Below are positions 44,274 to 53,857 of a stretch of 64,000 bases of DNA, piece after piece. Where the stretch lies: assembly GCA_910576125.1 (NCBI GenBank), contig CAJTHM010000005.1, forward strand, positions 1 to 64,000, written 5' to 3'. Under the pieces are notes generated by a model that saw only the letters and a program-made list of their open reading frames with translations, was not told the DNA's origin and did no database searches. The stretch is from Lachnospiraceae bacterium. Lineage in GTDB: Bacteria > Bacillota > Clostridia > Lachnospirales > Lachnospiraceae. How positions within the stretch are numbered: the stretch's first letter is position 1; each line of letters opens with the position of its first letter. The position numbers and the translations under genes are program-made.

Positions 44274-44355
44274 TGGATGGAGGTGGATTCGAACCACCGA
44301 AGCAATTTGCAGCAGATTTACAGTCTGTCCCCTTTGGCCACTCGGGAATCCATCC
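44274..44355 (-). tRNA. tRNA-Tyr (anticodon GTA)
   Basis: Minus-strand cloverleaf: GGATGGA acceptor paired with TCCATCC, anticodon loop CTGTAAA, long variable arm, T arm GGTGGTTCGAATCCACC. It lies 14 bp before tRNA-Leu on the same transcript. Confidence 0.96.
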
Positions 44356-44442
44356 ATATCAGGCTATCGCCCGAACAAAGAAATTGTAGCATAGTTTCGC
44401 ACAGATCGCAAGGGTTATTTCAAAAAACGGGCCAAAACGGCT

Positions 44443-45222
44443 TCAGTTAAAATAGGCCGCAATGCCCTGGGCCATCCCTTCCACCAGCCTGTCCTGATAA
44501 TCCTTTGACGTGATGGCCTGCCGCTCCGCAGGATCGGACAGAAACGCTGTCTCTATCAGGCAGGCGGGCATGGATGCCTCCCGGATCACATACAGTTCAT
44601 CCGTATCCTGGATTCCTCTGTCCACGGCGCCCGTCTTTTCTACAGCCCCCTGCTGTATCAGTCCGGCCAGGCGGCCGCTGTCCGCAAGCTTTCCGCAGTA
44701 CCAGGTCTCGATGCCGCTTACCCCGATTTCCGTGCCATCATAGGCATTCTGGTGGATGCTGACGAAAATGTCCGCTCCCGCGTTCTCCGCCTCCGTCACC
44801 CTCTCCTCCAGAGACGGCAGGCTCCCATCGTCCTCCCGCAGCATCACGGTCTCAAAGCCCAGCTCCTGCAGCTTTTCAGAAAGGCCCCTGGCCAGCTCCA
44901 GATTGACCACCGCCTCCGACACGCCCTCTCTGTAGCAGCCGTCGTCCTCCCCGCCATGCCCGGCGTCAATGGCTACCAGCGCCACAGGACCCGTATCGTT
45001 CAGCAGGAAAATATCCCCGTTCCCGCCGTCAGCCACACCCGGAATATCCTCAGTCCCCTCTGCCGCACTGTCCCCGGCAAAGACATTGATGCACGCGGAG
45101 ATCAGCAGATAGCAGCCCTTGCCCAGAACAGCCGCGGACAAAAAGAAAGCTGTCAGGAATACTGCCGTCCTCACCAGCTTATCTTTTCTGAAATCCTGTC
45201 CTCTGACGCTCTGCCTGCGCAT
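44443..45222 (-). CDS. N-acetylmuramoyl-L-alanine amidase (Amidase_3, CwlD-like)
   Basis: Zinc-dependent cell-wall amidase of 259 residues. An N-terminal membrane anchor (about residues 18-47) precedes the catalytic domain. Zinc ligands are visible: His in AIDAGHGGEDDG, an acidic ligand in the following SEAVVNLELARGL helix, and His in FVSIHQNAYD. The catalytic Glu is in ACLIETAFLSD. The single-domain design resembles CwlD, which trims spore cortex peptidoglycan, but a vegetative role is equally possible. Confidence 0.88.
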   Translation of the reverse strand: MRRQSVRGQDFRKDKLVRTAVFLTAFFLSAAVLGKGCYLLISACINVFAGDSAAEGTEDIPGVADGGNGDIFLLNDTGPVALVAIDAGHGGEDDGCYREGVSEAVVNLELARGLSEKLQELGFETVMLREDDGSLPSLEERVTEAENAGADIFVSIHQNAYDGTEIGVSGIETWYCGKLADSGRLAGLIQQGAVEKTGAVDRGIQDTDELYVIREASMPACLIETAFLSDPAERQAITSKDYQDRLVEGMAQGIAAYFN

Positions 45223-45321
45223 ATCCTGCTCCTCGCTTTTCTTATCTGTCGGCTACAGTATACAGAAAAGCTTTATCAAAATGACATCCTTTTTGTATCC
45301 AAGTTGTATCATCTGAAAATC

Positions 45322-46164
45322 TTACTTTGAAATTTTCAGGTACATCTCATTGATTCCTTCGTAGTATCCCACCGTGGCCACCACATCCTCCTCGTCCATC
45401 CCATAAAAAGTATATTTTTTGAAATATGGCGTATTCTCCGACAGGGGGTTCGTGTTCTCATACTCCTCCGGCTCCCCCAGTTCCATATATTCCGCCCATG
45501 CCGCCACCAGCCTGTCCGCATCCACGGCCTCCCAGGAAACGATTCCCGTCCGCGCGTAGAACTCGTATATCTTGCCCGTATCCGCGTCCACATAGGCATC
45601 CAGCAGACGGTTCTCCTTGTTGGCATTCTGCAGGCTGGTGTCCAGACTGATTTTCCAGACCAGCACATTGTTCTGGGGATCCGGCACATCGATTGCGGAA
45701 TACAGTACGGCGCTGTAGGAGTCCTGCGTCAGTTCCTGGACTCCCTCCGGCAGTATCCCCCGCTCCTTCAGCTCCCGGATGCCCTGATTGGTCAGTTCGA
45801 TTCCCGCGCTCTCCTCCACGTCCTGCCCGGAAGAGTCTTTCCTGTTGGCCACGAATGCATAAATGCCTGTCAGATTATCATAGTCCAGCTCGTCCCCCCG
45901 GGTCATGGCATTCTGATCGCTCTCCGGCAGAATCTGGTTATTCAGGCATTTCGACAAAATATATACCTTTTCATTGCTGCCCAGAGAATAACGGTATCCC
46001 TCCGTTCCCGTCCGGGTCTCCTGGGTCTGGATCTGGTTCAGGATACTGCTGTCCCGGTATTTCGCCAGAGCCTCCGGCCCCCACACCGCAAGCCCCGCGA
46101 TAACCGCCGCCAGGGGAATCAGCAGCAGGCTAAGTTTCTCCCAGTTCTTTCTCGTCATCTTCAT
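45322..46164 (-). CDS. Membrane-anchored protein of unknown function in a two-component operon
   Basis: After a short basic start, MKMTRKNWEKLSLLLIPLAA forms one membrane segment. It is followed by a roughly 245-residue exported domain (KVYILSKCLNNQILPESD, later WKISLDTSLQNANKENRLLDAYVDADTGKIYEFYARTG split by loops). The second half resembles PepSY-like or YpeB-like folds in its beta pattern. ATG 46164 overlaps the end of the kinase gene by 35 bp; ATG 46173 or 46158 is possible. The partner signal is unknown. Confidence 0.6.
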   Translation of the reverse strand: MKMTRKNWEKLSLLLIPLAAVIAGLAVWGPEALAKYRDSSILNQIQTQETRTGTEGYRYSLGSNEKVYILSKCLNNQILPESDQNAMTRGDELDYDNLTGIYAFVANRKDSSGQDVEESAGIELTNQGIRELKERGILPEGVQELTQDSYSAVLYSAIDVPDPQNNVLVWKISLDTSLQNANKENRLLDAYVDADTGKIYEFYARTGIVSWEAVDADRLVAAWAEYMELGEPEEYENTNPLSENTPYFKKYTFYGMDEEDVVATVGYYEGINEMYLKISK

Positions 46165-47707
46165 TTTCCGCATCCTCAACTGCCTCTCCCTGTGCTTTCC
46201 CGGCCTGTGGTTCCATTTCCCGTGACGCCATGTCGCGGGCTGCCTCATTCTGGCGGAGGGTTTCCTCCGCCGCTTTCCGCCGCGCCTGCGCATCCTGCCC
46301 GGGCTCTTCTTTCCTGTCCGGAATCACGAAACTGATGCAGGTGCCCTCGCCCACCCTGCTCTCTATCTTCAGCTCACTGTCATGGAGCCGCAGTATCTCC
46401 ACGCACAGCGCAAGGCCCAGACCCGCCCCGTTCCTGCTGCGGGAGCGGGACTTGTCCACCATGTAAAAGGCTTCCGTGACCTTCATCAGCTCCTCCTCAG
46501 GAATGCCTACGCCTACGTCTTTTACCCGGAAAGCATAGGCATTCTCCAGCCGCTTTCCAATCACTTCCACCAGGCCTCCCTCACTGGAAGCCTTACAGGC
46601 ATTGTCCACCAGATTCAGCAGGACGGACTTTAAGAGATTGGCCTCCGCGTACACTGTCCCGCTGCTGAAAGCAAAGCGGATCCGCTGCTCCTTATTTCCC
46701 GAAAACATGTCTTTCAGATATTCAAACAGTACTTTAGCCGCCACCGGCTGGGGGTCTATGGTCTCCCGCTTGGTGACGATGATGTCCAGCAGCCGGAAAG
46801 ACATATTCTCCAGGCGCTTCCCCTCCGTATAGATATAGTTGGAAGACAGAAAATGCTTCTCCTCATCCAGCTTTCTTGACCGCAGCAGATCCGCATAACC
46901 GATGATTGCGGTCAGCGGCGTCTTCAATTCGTGGGCAAAGGCGGCAATGAAATCTTCCCTGGCCCGCACCTCTTCCTGCAGTTCCCCGATGGTGGCCTCC
47001 AGCACATTGGCCATGCTGTTGAAATCCACGGTGAGCTGCCCCAGTTCGTCGCTGCTGACCTTCTTCGCCCGGTAGCTGTAGTCTCCCCCGGCCATCTGTC
47101 TGGTGGCCCCGGTGAGCAGGCGGATGGGCTTGGTCAGCCAGGTGCAGATCAGGAACATCACAAAGGAGCTGCACACCAGCATGGCGAGAGTCACCCTCCG
47201 GTACACGGAAAACCCAAGCGTGCGCTCCTCGAACACTTCCGTCACGTCCTCCAGGGTCTCCAGATACAGATTCCTGTCCAGAGCGTTGACCATGAGCCCC
47301 GTATGGACATAATAGCGGTCCCCCTGACGAACCACCTGCCAGATTCTCGCGTCCTCCGTAATCTGCTGCAGAAGCGCGGAATCCTCCGCGAAGCCGATGC
47401 TCTGATACAGGACTTCCTTCTCTTCATTGGAAAGCCTTAGGAACCGTTCCGTACCCTGGCCGCTGCTCTCCAGCTTGGTCCCGATCTGCTCCACGGCGAT
47501 GTCCTGGAGCACGTTATATTTTGTAGGTATGTTCAGGGCCGCCGTCTCAAAGGCGAACCGCAGGATGTTGCTGCCGTCCAGGGCCTGGGCCACCTCCCGC
47601 TCCATGGATTTCTGGAAGACGGAGTTCACGAACAGATAGCCGCTTAAGCCGAATGCCAATGCCATGATGATGATTGTCCATAGCAAAATCTTGTTCACAA
47701 ACTTCAT
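46130..47707 (-). CDS. Sensor histidine kinase
   Basis: 525 residues. TM1 (about 7-28), an extracytoplasmic domain, TM2 (about 172-193), HAMP, HisKA with AHELKTPLTAIIGYADLL (His about 262), and HATPase with NLVDNACKAS, DVGVGIPEEE and GAGLGLALCVEI. An unusual charged tail of about 60 residues (Gln/Arg/Glu-rich) follows the ATPase domain. It lies 2 bp after its response regulator gene. Confidence 0.9.
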   Translation of the reverse strand: MKFVNKILLWTIIIMALAFGLSGYLFVNSVFQKSMEREVAQALDGSNILRFAFETAALNIPTKYNVLQDIAVEQIGTKLESSGQGTERFLRLSNEEKEVLYQSIGFAEDSALLQQITEDARIWQVVRQGDRYYVHTGLMVNALDRNLYLETLEDVTEVFEERTLGFSVYRRVTLAMLVCSSFVMFLICTWLTKPIRLLTGATRQMAGGDYSYRAKKVSSDELGQLTVDFNSMANVLEATIGELQEEVRAREDFIAAFAHELKTPLTAIIGYADLLRSRKLDEEKHFLSSNYIYTEGKRLENMSFRLLDIIVTKRETIDPQPVAAKVLFEYLKDMFSGNKEQRIRFAFSSGTVYAEANLLKSVLLNLVDNACKASSEGGLVEVIGKRLENAYAFRVKDVGVGIPEEELMKVTEAFYMVDKSRSRSRNGAGLGLALCVEILRLHDSELKIESRVGEGTCISFVIPDRKEEPGQDAQARRKAAEETLRQNEAARDMASREMEPQAGKAQGEAVEDAENEDDEKELGET

Positions 47708-47709
47708 AG

Positions 47710-48363
47710 TCAGATTTCCAGCCGGTAGCCTACCTTATACACTGCCACCAGATTCTCCTCCCAGCCCATCTTCCGGCGCAGTCTCTGGACATGGAGATCC
47801 AGGGTCCGGCTATCCGCCAGATATTCGTCCCCCCACACTTTTTCATAGAGATTTTCCCGAAAAAGGGCTATGTTCTTGTTGCTGATGAACAGCACCAGCA
47901 GGCCGTATTCCTTATTCGTAAGTATGACCGGTTTCCCCGCTTTCGTCACCTTTCTGGCCTCTGTGTCCACCACCACGTCCCCGGCCGTCAGCAGGACCTC
48001 CGTCTTGTTGTAGCGGCGCAGCACCACCTCTACCCTGGCCACCAGCTCCACCACGTCAAAGGGCTTCACCAGATAGTCCTCCGCTCCCAGCTTCAGGCCC
48101 TTTACCCTGTCCTTGACTTCATGTTTTGCCGTAATAAATATAACGGGAATCCGTAATGGCCTGATGTATTCCATGATATCGAAGCCATCCGCCCCGGGAA
48201 GCATGATATCCAGGAGAATCAGGTCAAAGTTCTCCGATTCAATCATGTCAAGGGCCTCTAATCCGTCCTGCACGGTCTTGCAGTGGTATCCCGCCGCCGA
48301 CAGGTTAATGTCTATCAAGTCGCAGATGGACTTTTCATCGTCTACAATCAGTATCTTAATCAT
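47710..48363 (-). CDS. OmpR-family response regulator
   Basis: 217 residues: DDEKSICDLIDINL, phospho-acceptor Asp in LILLDIMLPGADG, Lys in LVKPFD, and a winged helix with TLDLHVQRLRRKMG and VYKVGYRLEI. It overlaps the upstream FG-GAP gene by 4 bp, so all four genes form one operon. Confidence 0.93.
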   Translation of the reverse strand: MIKILIVDDEKSICDLIDINLSAAGYHCKTVQDGLEALDMIESENFDLILLDIMLPGADGFDIMEYIRPLRIPVIFITAKHEVKDRVKGLKLGAEDYLVKPFDVVELVARVEVVLRRYNKTEVLLTAGDVVVDTEARKVTKAGKPVILTNKEYGLLVLFISNKNIALFRENLYEKVWGDEYLADSRTLDLHVQRLRRKMGWEENLVAVYKVGYRLEI

Positions 48364-49487
48364 TCCTCTTTAGGCCACCCCCAGTATTCTCTGATAATCC
48401 CTATCAGCTCATCCATGGTATCCTCCGGGCCGCACTGATAGATTTCCCCGAAATTCTTTTCCGCCTCGAACCCGTCCGTGCGCTGATAGTATATGTCGCA
48501 TTTCGTGTCAATGAGCAGTTCTCCGTCCGCGCCGGCGTAGCTGTATCTGGCCAGCACCACCACGTCCTTCATCCCGTCCCCGTCCATGTCCCGGCAGACC
48601 AGGCCTTTCAGGGCGTAGAGATTGTCGTAGTCCTCCATGGGCTGGAAGCTCCAGACAATATCCCCCTGGGCGTTCACCAGGTAGATCATGAACACATCGT
48701 AATCCGCCATGCTTATGAAGCCCGGGACCACCAGGAGGCTCCCCTGTTTCTCGAAGTCCACCGTATAGCTGTGCTCCTGCACCAGATGAAAACCGTGCTC
48801 CAGCAGCTCCTCCAATGTAGTGGCCGTGTAGAGGATTTCCGTGGAATTGCCCTCCCCTACATAGGAGGCGATGAAGTCCGCGCTCTTATTCATACTGAAG
48901 CGGTTTATCTTGTCCGAGATCCGCCAGTCACGGTAGAAGTCCCCGTCCCGCTGAAACAGCACGTCCCCTACCCTGTAGCTTTTGCCCGCGTAGTCCCCGG
49001 TGTCGTTCTGGCATATGGTAATCAGCACGATGTCCGTGAGGCCGTCGTGATCCAGTTCCTGAAAGGACACGGATTCCAGGCTCTTCGTGGGCTGCTCCAG
49101 CTGTCCCGGATATTTGTGGTTGGTCTCCAGCTGGTTCGTCTTGAACAGCACGTCTCCGCCGCCGTCCACGATCAGCACCGCCAGTCTGTGGTACTCCTTG
49201 TGCATGATGGCCACCAGCTCCACTTCCTCCGGGCCGAAAGTCTCCAGCTGCACCGGGAAACGCTGCTCCTCTATGATTTCATATCCCGCGGCCTCCGCGT
49301 CCTCCAGGGAGCCGATGGACTCAAAAGCGCTCTGATAGGCCTCGTACTGCTGCACCAGAAGCGCGATTGTCTCATTCTGGGCCAGAACCTTTGCCGGATA
49401 AGCCAGACACCCTGTACAGAATAAAATGAATACAACTGTAATCAATATCCGCTTTTTCCCCACTGGAAGTTCCTCCTCCAAATTCAT
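48360..49487 (-). CDS. Exported FG-GAP/VCBS-like repeat protein
   Basis: 375 residues with an N-terminal hydrophobic export segment (residues 12-32) and two Asp-rich calcium-loop-like motifs, ELDHDGLTDIVL (about 145) and DMDGDGMKDVVV (about 300), as in FG-GAP/VCBS repeats. It is first gene of an operon with a response regulator, a kinase and a membrane-anchored protein, so it may be part of an envelope-sensing pathway. Confidence 0.75.
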   Translation of the reverse strand: MNLEEELPVGKKRILITVVFILFCTGCLAYPAKVLAQNETIALLVQQYEAYQSAFESIGSLEDAEAAGYEIIEEQRFPVQLETFGPEEVELVAIMHKEYHRLAVLIVDGGGDVLFKTNQLETNHKYPGQLEQPTKSLESVSFQELDHDGLTDIVLITICQNDTGDYAGKSYRVGDVLFQRDGDFYRDWRISDKINRFSMNKSADFIASYVGEGNSTEILYTATTLEELLEHGFHLVQEHSYTVDFEKQGSLLVVPGFISMADYDVFMIYLVNAQGDIVWSFQPMEDYDNLYALKGLVCRDMDGDGMKDVVVLARYSYAGADGELLIDTKCDIYYQRTDGFEAEKNFGEIYQCGPEDTMDELIGIIREYWGWPKEE

Positions 49488-49679
49488 TATCTGAATATGG
49501 TGTCATCATAACCCGTTCTTGCATCATTTTGGCTACAAAATGCAGCTTTCTTTGGCAGTTCGGCTCCCTCCGCGCCGCATTGCGTATCCCAAATGCTCCT
49601 CCTTTTCCGCTTACGTAAATTATACCTCCATTCCATGGATATGCGCAAGTATGCATGGAGGAAATTCATTTGTAAAGCC
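49488..49679. other. Divergent intergenic region
   Basis: Separates the minus-strand FG-GAP operon from the plus-strand MATE gene. No gene is seen; the promoter of the MATE operon lies at its right end. Confidence 0.4.
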
Positions 49680-49708
49680 TTTACACACTTTCGCAAATCT
49701 GCTATGAT
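49680..49708 (+). promoter_or_regulatory. Promoter of the leader peptide/MATE operon
   Basis: TTTACA (49680-49685), 17-bp spacer, TATGAT (49703-49708). Confidence 0.7.
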
Positions 49709-49743
49709 GAAACTGTCACAAAAGCCAGAAAAGGAGGGGGCAT

Positions 49744-49800
49744 ATGAGCGAAAAAGAAATGCTGCAAAGAAATGCACAAGAAAAGAGTGATTCATTATGA
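49744..49800 (+). CDS. 18-codon leader peptide coupled to the MATE gene
   Basis: ATG 49744 follows a strong ribosome site (AAAAGGAGGGGGC). The frame MSEKEMLQRNAQEKSDSL ends at TGA 49798-49800, which overlaps the MATE start ATG at 49797. The MATE gene has only a weak ribosome site of its own, so its translation probably depends on this leader. Confidence 0.6.
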   Translation: MSEKEMLQRNAQEKSDSL

Positions 49801-51161
49801 AAAAAGATTTGACACAGGGAAATGTAACCAAAAACATGCTGCTGTTCGCAGGCCCGATGATACTGGGGAACCTGCTGCAGCAGTTTTATAATATCGCGGA
49901 CTCTCTTATCGTAGGCCGCTTCCTGGGCCCGGACGCCCTGGCAGCGGTGGGGTCAGCCTATACCCTGATGACCTTTCTGACTTCCATCCTCATCGGCATG
50001 TGCATGGGCAGCGGGGCTCTGTTCTCCTATTATTTCGGCCGAAAGGAAGAGGGGCGCATGAAAAGCTGTATGCAACAGTCTTTCCTGCTCATCGGCGGGG
50101 CCACTGTCGCCCTGAACCTGCTGGTGATGCTGCTTAGCAGGCCTATTCTGCGCCTGCTGCAGATTCCGGCGGAGCTGATGGAAATGATGCATACCTATGT
50201 ATGGATCATCTTCACGGGCCTCATCTTCGTCTTCCTATATAATTACTTCGCCTACCTGCTGCGGGCCGTGGGCAATTCCGTGGTGCCCCTGTATTTTCTG
50301 GGAAGCACAGCCCTGCTGAACATCGTACTGGATCTGCTTTTCGTAATCGTATTCCACTGGGGGACAGGCGGCGCCGCGGCAGCTACGGTCATCGCCCAGG
50401 CCGTGTCCGGCACAGGGCTCATGGCCTATACCTGGATAAAAGAGCCGAACCTCCGCTTCCACGGACAGGACGCCCCTGAAGAAAAGACTTCTATGGCCGA
50501 GATTCTGCGTTTCTCCTTTTCCTCCTCCATCCAGCAGTCTGTGATGAATTTCGGTATCCTGATGATCCAGGGACTGGTGAACAGCTTCGGAACCGTGGTG
50601 ATGGCGGCTTTCGCCGCCGCCGTGAAAATCGACTCTTTCGCCTACATGCCCGCCCAGGAATTCGGCAACGCCTTTTCCCTGTTCATCTCCCAGAACCACG
50701 GCGCAGGGCGGGCTGACCGGGTGAAAGAGGGCATGAAGAATGCCCTGAAAGTGTCCATGACTTTCTGCATCGCGGTATCAATCCTAATCTTTCTCTTCGC
50801 CCGCTATCTCATGATGCTGTTCATCAGCGCCGCGGAGACGGAAATCATCTCCGTCGGCGTAGGGTATCTGCAGGTGGAGGGCGCTTTCTACTGCGGCATC
50901 GGCGTATTGTTCCTGTTATACGGTTACTACCGGGGCGTAGGCAGGCCTGAGATGTCCCTGGTCCTCACTGTCATCTCTCTGGGCACCAGAGTGCTGCTGG
51001 CCTATCTGCTGGCGCCTGTCCCGGGCATCGGTGTGACCGGCATCTGGGCTGCCATCCCCATCGGCTGGCTCCTGGCGGACATGGCGGGAATCCTTTATCT
51101 GCGAAAACCTGAAAAGGCCAGTAAGACCGGACCAAAAGCCGGACCTGACGGCGGACGGTAA
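49797..51161 (+). CDS. MATE family multidrug efflux transporter
   Basis: A 454-residue membrane protein with 12 predicted segments in two MatE repeats. The first repeat begins NMLLFAGPMILGNLLQQFYNIADSLIVGRF-type (here split: FAGPMILGNLLQQFYNIAD, SLIVGRFLGPDALAAVGSAY); the second begins SFSSSIQQSVMNFGILMIQG. Such pumps export cationic drugs using Na+ or H+. Complete; expression is probably coupled to the leader peptide. Confidence 0.93.
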   Translation: MKKDLTQGNVTKNMLLFAGPMILGNLLQQFYNIADSLIVGRFLGPDALAAVGSAYTLMTFLTSILIGMCMGSGALFSYYFGRKEEGRMKSCMQQSFLLIGGATVALNLLVMLLSRPILRLLQIPAELMEMMHTYVWIIFTGLIFVFLYNYFAYLLRAVGNSVVPLYFLGSTALLNIVLDLLFVIVFHWGTGGAAAATVIAQAVSGTGLMAYTWIKEPNLRFHGQDAPEEKTSMAEILRFSFSSSIQQSVMNFGILMIQGLVNSFGTVVMAAFAAAVKIDSFAYMPAQEFGNAFSLFISQNHGAGRADRVKEGMKNALKVSMTFCIAVSILIFLFARYLMMLFISAAETEIISVGVGYLQVEGAFYCGIGVLFLLYGYYRGVGRPEMSLVLTVISLGTRVLLAYLLAPVPGIGVTGIWAAIPIGWLLADMAGILYLRKPEKASKTGPKAGPDGGR

Positions 51162-51192
51162 AAAGGACAGCCATGGGGTGACTGTCCTTTTT
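51161..51192 (+). terminator. Terminator after the MATE gene
   Basis: AAAAGGACAG (51161-51170) pairs with CTGTCCTTTT (51182-51191), with T continuing. Confidence 0.85.
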
Positions 51193-51345
51193 AGAGAAGG
51201 TATTTCTTATGGGGTATAGCAAAAAACTATATAATGTATTGGGGGTTACAAGTATTATAATACCATCTGACCCGCCTTTTGCCAATTTCCAAAACCAACA
51301 AACTTGACAAAGAATAAGTTCTTTTTTTGTCTATTTTGTATAGGC

Positions 51346-53172
51346 TCATATCTCTGCCGCTTCTCCCTCTGAGAAGAGCGCCTCGAATTCCTCTCTGCCT
51401 ATCCTTTCCTTTTCCAACAGCAGGTTCGCGCAGCTGTGGAGCACGGATTCTTTTGCCAGGATGATTTCCTTCGCTCTTGTATAGCACTCATCGATGATGG
51501 ATTTCACTTCCCTGTCGATTTCTCCGGAAATCGCCTCACTGTGGGCCTTTGCATGCGCCAGGTCCCGGCCGATGAACACTTCATCATCATCGTCGTCATA
51601 GCAGACGATACCGATATTATCCGACATGCCGTATCTTGTCACCATACTCCTGGCCACCTTTGTTGCTCTCTTGATGTCATTGGAAGCCCCTGTGGTGATA
51701 TCCTGGAAGATAAGCTCCTCCGCGATACGGCCGCCCAGGCAGACCATGATATACTGCAGCATCTGCCCCTTGCTCTGGCTCATCTCATCCTTTTCCGGCA
51801 GGGGCATGGTATAACCGCCCACGCCTGTGCCCGTAGGAATGACAGACACTGCGTATACCGGCCCTACATCCGGAAGCACATGGAACAGGATGGCATGCCC
51901 CGCCTCATGGTAAGCCGTCAGGCGCTTTTCCTTATCGGACACCACGCGGCTCTTCTTCTCCGTGCCCATGGCCGCTTTGACAAAGGCCTTTTTCACATCC
52001 TCCTCGGCCACGAATCCCCTGCCTTTTTTCGCGGCATTGATAGCCGCCTCATTCATCAGGTTCTCCAGATCCGCGCCGGTGAAACCCGCCGTAGTCTGGG
52101 CCAATTGCCTCAAATCCACATCCTCCGCGAGAGGCTTATTCTTGGAATGCACTTTCAGGATATCTTCCCTGCCGCTGACATCCGGCCTGCCCACGGCCAC
52201 TTTCCTGTCAAAACGCCCGGGACGCAGGATTGCGGGATCTAAGATATCCACCCGGTTGGTAGCCGCCATGACGATGATGCCCTCGTTGACTCCAAAGCCG
52301 TCCATCTCCACCAGCAGCTGGTTCAGGGTCTGCTCCCTCTCATCGTGGCCGCCGCCCATGCCGGTGCCCCGCCTTCTGGCCACTGCGTCGATTTCATCAA
52401 TGAACACGATACAGGGCGCGTTCTTCTTGGCCTCCTCGAACAAGTCCCTGACACGGGAGGCGCCTACGCCCACGAACATTTCCACGAAATCGGAGCCGGA
52501 AATACTGAAGAACGGCACCCCTGCCTCTCCGGCCACCGCCTTTGCAAGCAAGGTCTTACCGGTTCCGGGAGGGCCCTCCAGCAGCACTCCCTTGGGAATC
52601 CTGGCACCCACCTTGATGTATTTCCCGGGATCCCTGAGGAAATCCACGATTTCCTCCAGTTCCTCTTTCTCCTCCCTGAGGCCCGCCACCTGCTCAAAGG
52701 TGATGTTCTTGTCGCCCATGGACAGTTTAGCCCGGCTCTTGCCGAAGTTCATCATCTTGCCGTTGCCGCCTGCGGCATTCTGGGCGTTGATCATCATGAA
52801 CAGGAAAATGCCCACCGCCAGCACAATCAGCATGGGGACCAGGGTGGTCAGCACCCAGCCCTCCCTGGGCACGTCTTTCACCACAGGATCGAAGCCGTGT
52901 TTCCGAACTAACGCCTCTGCCTCTCCGATATCCGTCACATACAGTTTCCGGTCCACACCGCCCGTAAGTTCCACGTCCAGATATCCTGTGGGCACCTCGC
53001 TATTGGGCCTGACCACCACTTCCGTGACCTTGCCCGCCTCCATGTCAGCGATGAATTGCTCCCTTGTATATTCCTCATCCGCACCGTTCAGCGAAGTCAG
53101 CAGCGCCACCCCCATCAGCAGCAGGATGATGAATAGAAAATATGAATTGAATCCTCGATTGTTCTGCCTCAA
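51346..53172 (-). CDS. ftsH: ATP-dependent zinc metalloprotease FtsH
   Basis: A 608-residue membrane AAA protease. Two N-terminal membrane segments (about 9-25 and 108-128) flank an exported domain. The AAA domain has Walker A GPPGTGKT (about 200), Walker [11 protein letters not shown] and second-region-of-homology Arg residues ([15 protein letters not shown]). The zinc protease site is HEAGH (about 419). It degrades membrane and regulatory proteins. It stands after tilS and hpt, as in many Firmicutes. Confidence 0.97.
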   Translation of the reverse strand: MRQNNRGFNSYFLFIILLLMGVALLTSLNGADEEYTREQFIADMEAGKVTEVVVRPNSEVPTGYLDVELTGGVDRKLYVTDIGEAEALVRKHGFDPVVKDVPREGWVLTTLVPMLIVLAVGIFLFMMINAQNAAGGNGKMMNFGKSRAKLSMGDKNITFEQVAGLREEKEELEEIVDFLRDPGKYIKVGARIPKGVLLEGPPGTGKTLLAKAVAGEAGVPFFSISGSDFVEMFVGVGASRVRDLFEEAKKNAPCIVFIDEIDAVARRRGTGMGGGHDEREQTLNQLLVEMDGFGVNEGIIVMAATNRVDILDPAILRPGRFDRKVAVGRPDVSGREDILKVHSKNKPLAEDVDLRQLAQTTAGFTGADLENLMNEAAINAAKKGRGFVAEEDVKKAFVKAAMGTEKKSRVVSDKEKRLTAYHEAGHAILFHVLPDVGPVYAVSVIPTGTGVGGYTMPLPEKDEMSQSKGQMLQYIMVCLGGRIAEELIFQDITTGASNDIKRATKVARSMVTRYGMSDNIGIVCYDDDDDEVFIGRDLAHAKAHSEAISGEIDREVKSIIDECYTRAKEIILAKESVLHSCANLLLEKERIGREEFEALFSEGEAAEI

Positions 53173-53221
53173 CTTGCAAGCCTCCTATTTATTCCACTCT
53201 TCCAGACAGCCGTATCCCGGG

Positions 53222-53331
53222 CGAATGCCCGCACCTGGGCATTCGTCCGTGTGAAATCGGCCTGCAGCGCGAACTTGTTCGCGTGCGAGCCTAGAAGTTC
53301 TAAGCCTGTGTACTTTACAGGCCTGGAACTT
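53222..53331 (-). repeat. Three hairpins between hpt and ftsH
   Basis: CGAATGCCC/GGGCATTCG (53222-53245), CGCGAA-CTTG-TTCGCG (53268-53283), and a two-part stem AAGTTC/GAACTT with GCCTGT/ACAGGC (53295-53331). They would form in the transcript running from hpt into ftsH and may control ftsH or define the hpt end. Confidence 0.55.
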
Positions 53332-53335
53332 TTTC

Positions 53336-53857
53336 TCACACTTCTACCACACCTATATAGGGAAGATTACGGTATCTCTGGTCATAGTCCAGGCCGTAGC
53401 CCACCACGAACTCATCTGGAATCTGAAATCCTGTATAATCCACGTCCACATCCACCACACGCCTCTCCGGCTTGTCAAGCAGCGTGCACAGACGCAGGGA
53501 TTTCGGCCCTCTGTTCCGGAGCATCTCCAGCAGATAGCTCAGGGTTCTTCCGCTGTCCACGATGTCCTCCACCACCAGCACATCCTTGTCCTTAATCGCC
53601 TCGTCCAGATCCTTTACGATTTTTACCACGCCTTTGGACTCCGTGCCTCCTCCATAGCTGGACACCGCCATGAAATCCAGCGACACCGGCACCGTGATCC
53701 GCTTCGCCAGCTCGCACAGGAAGAAGCTCCCGCCTTTCAATACGCAGATCAAATGCACCTGCTTTCCCTCATAGTCCCTGCTGATCTGTTCCCCCATGGC
53801 CTGAATCCTTGCATCCACTTCTTCTTCCGGCAAAAGTACCCTAATGTGCTCCGACAT
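53336..53857 (-). CDS. hpt: Hypoxanthine phosphoribosyltransferase
   Basis: A 173-residue purine-salvage enzyme that makes IMP/GMP from hypoxanthine/guanine and PRPP. The PRPP loop VLVVEDIVDSGRTLSYLLEML is present, with the catalytic loop near SSYGGGTESKG and VGYGLDYDQRYRNLPYIG at the C-terminus. It overlaps tilS by 17 bp, the usual gene order. Confidence 0.96.
   Translation of the reverse strand: MSEHIRVLLPEEEVDARIQAMGEQISRDYEGKQVHLICVLKGGSFFLCELAKRITVPVSLDFMAVSSYGGGTESKGVVKIVKDLDEAIKDKDVLVVEDIVDSGRTLSYLLEMLRNRGPKSLRLCTLLDKPERRVVDVDVDYTGFQIPDEFVVGYGLDYDQRYRNLPYIGVVEV

Noticed and set aside
44175..44450. 91-codon plus-strand frame
   Set aside because: Runs antisense through tRNA-Leu and tRNA-Tyr, a familiar false gene.
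51962..53254. 430-codon open frame antisense to ftsH
   Set aside because: Ser/Pro-rich shadow of the FtsH gene without a start context.
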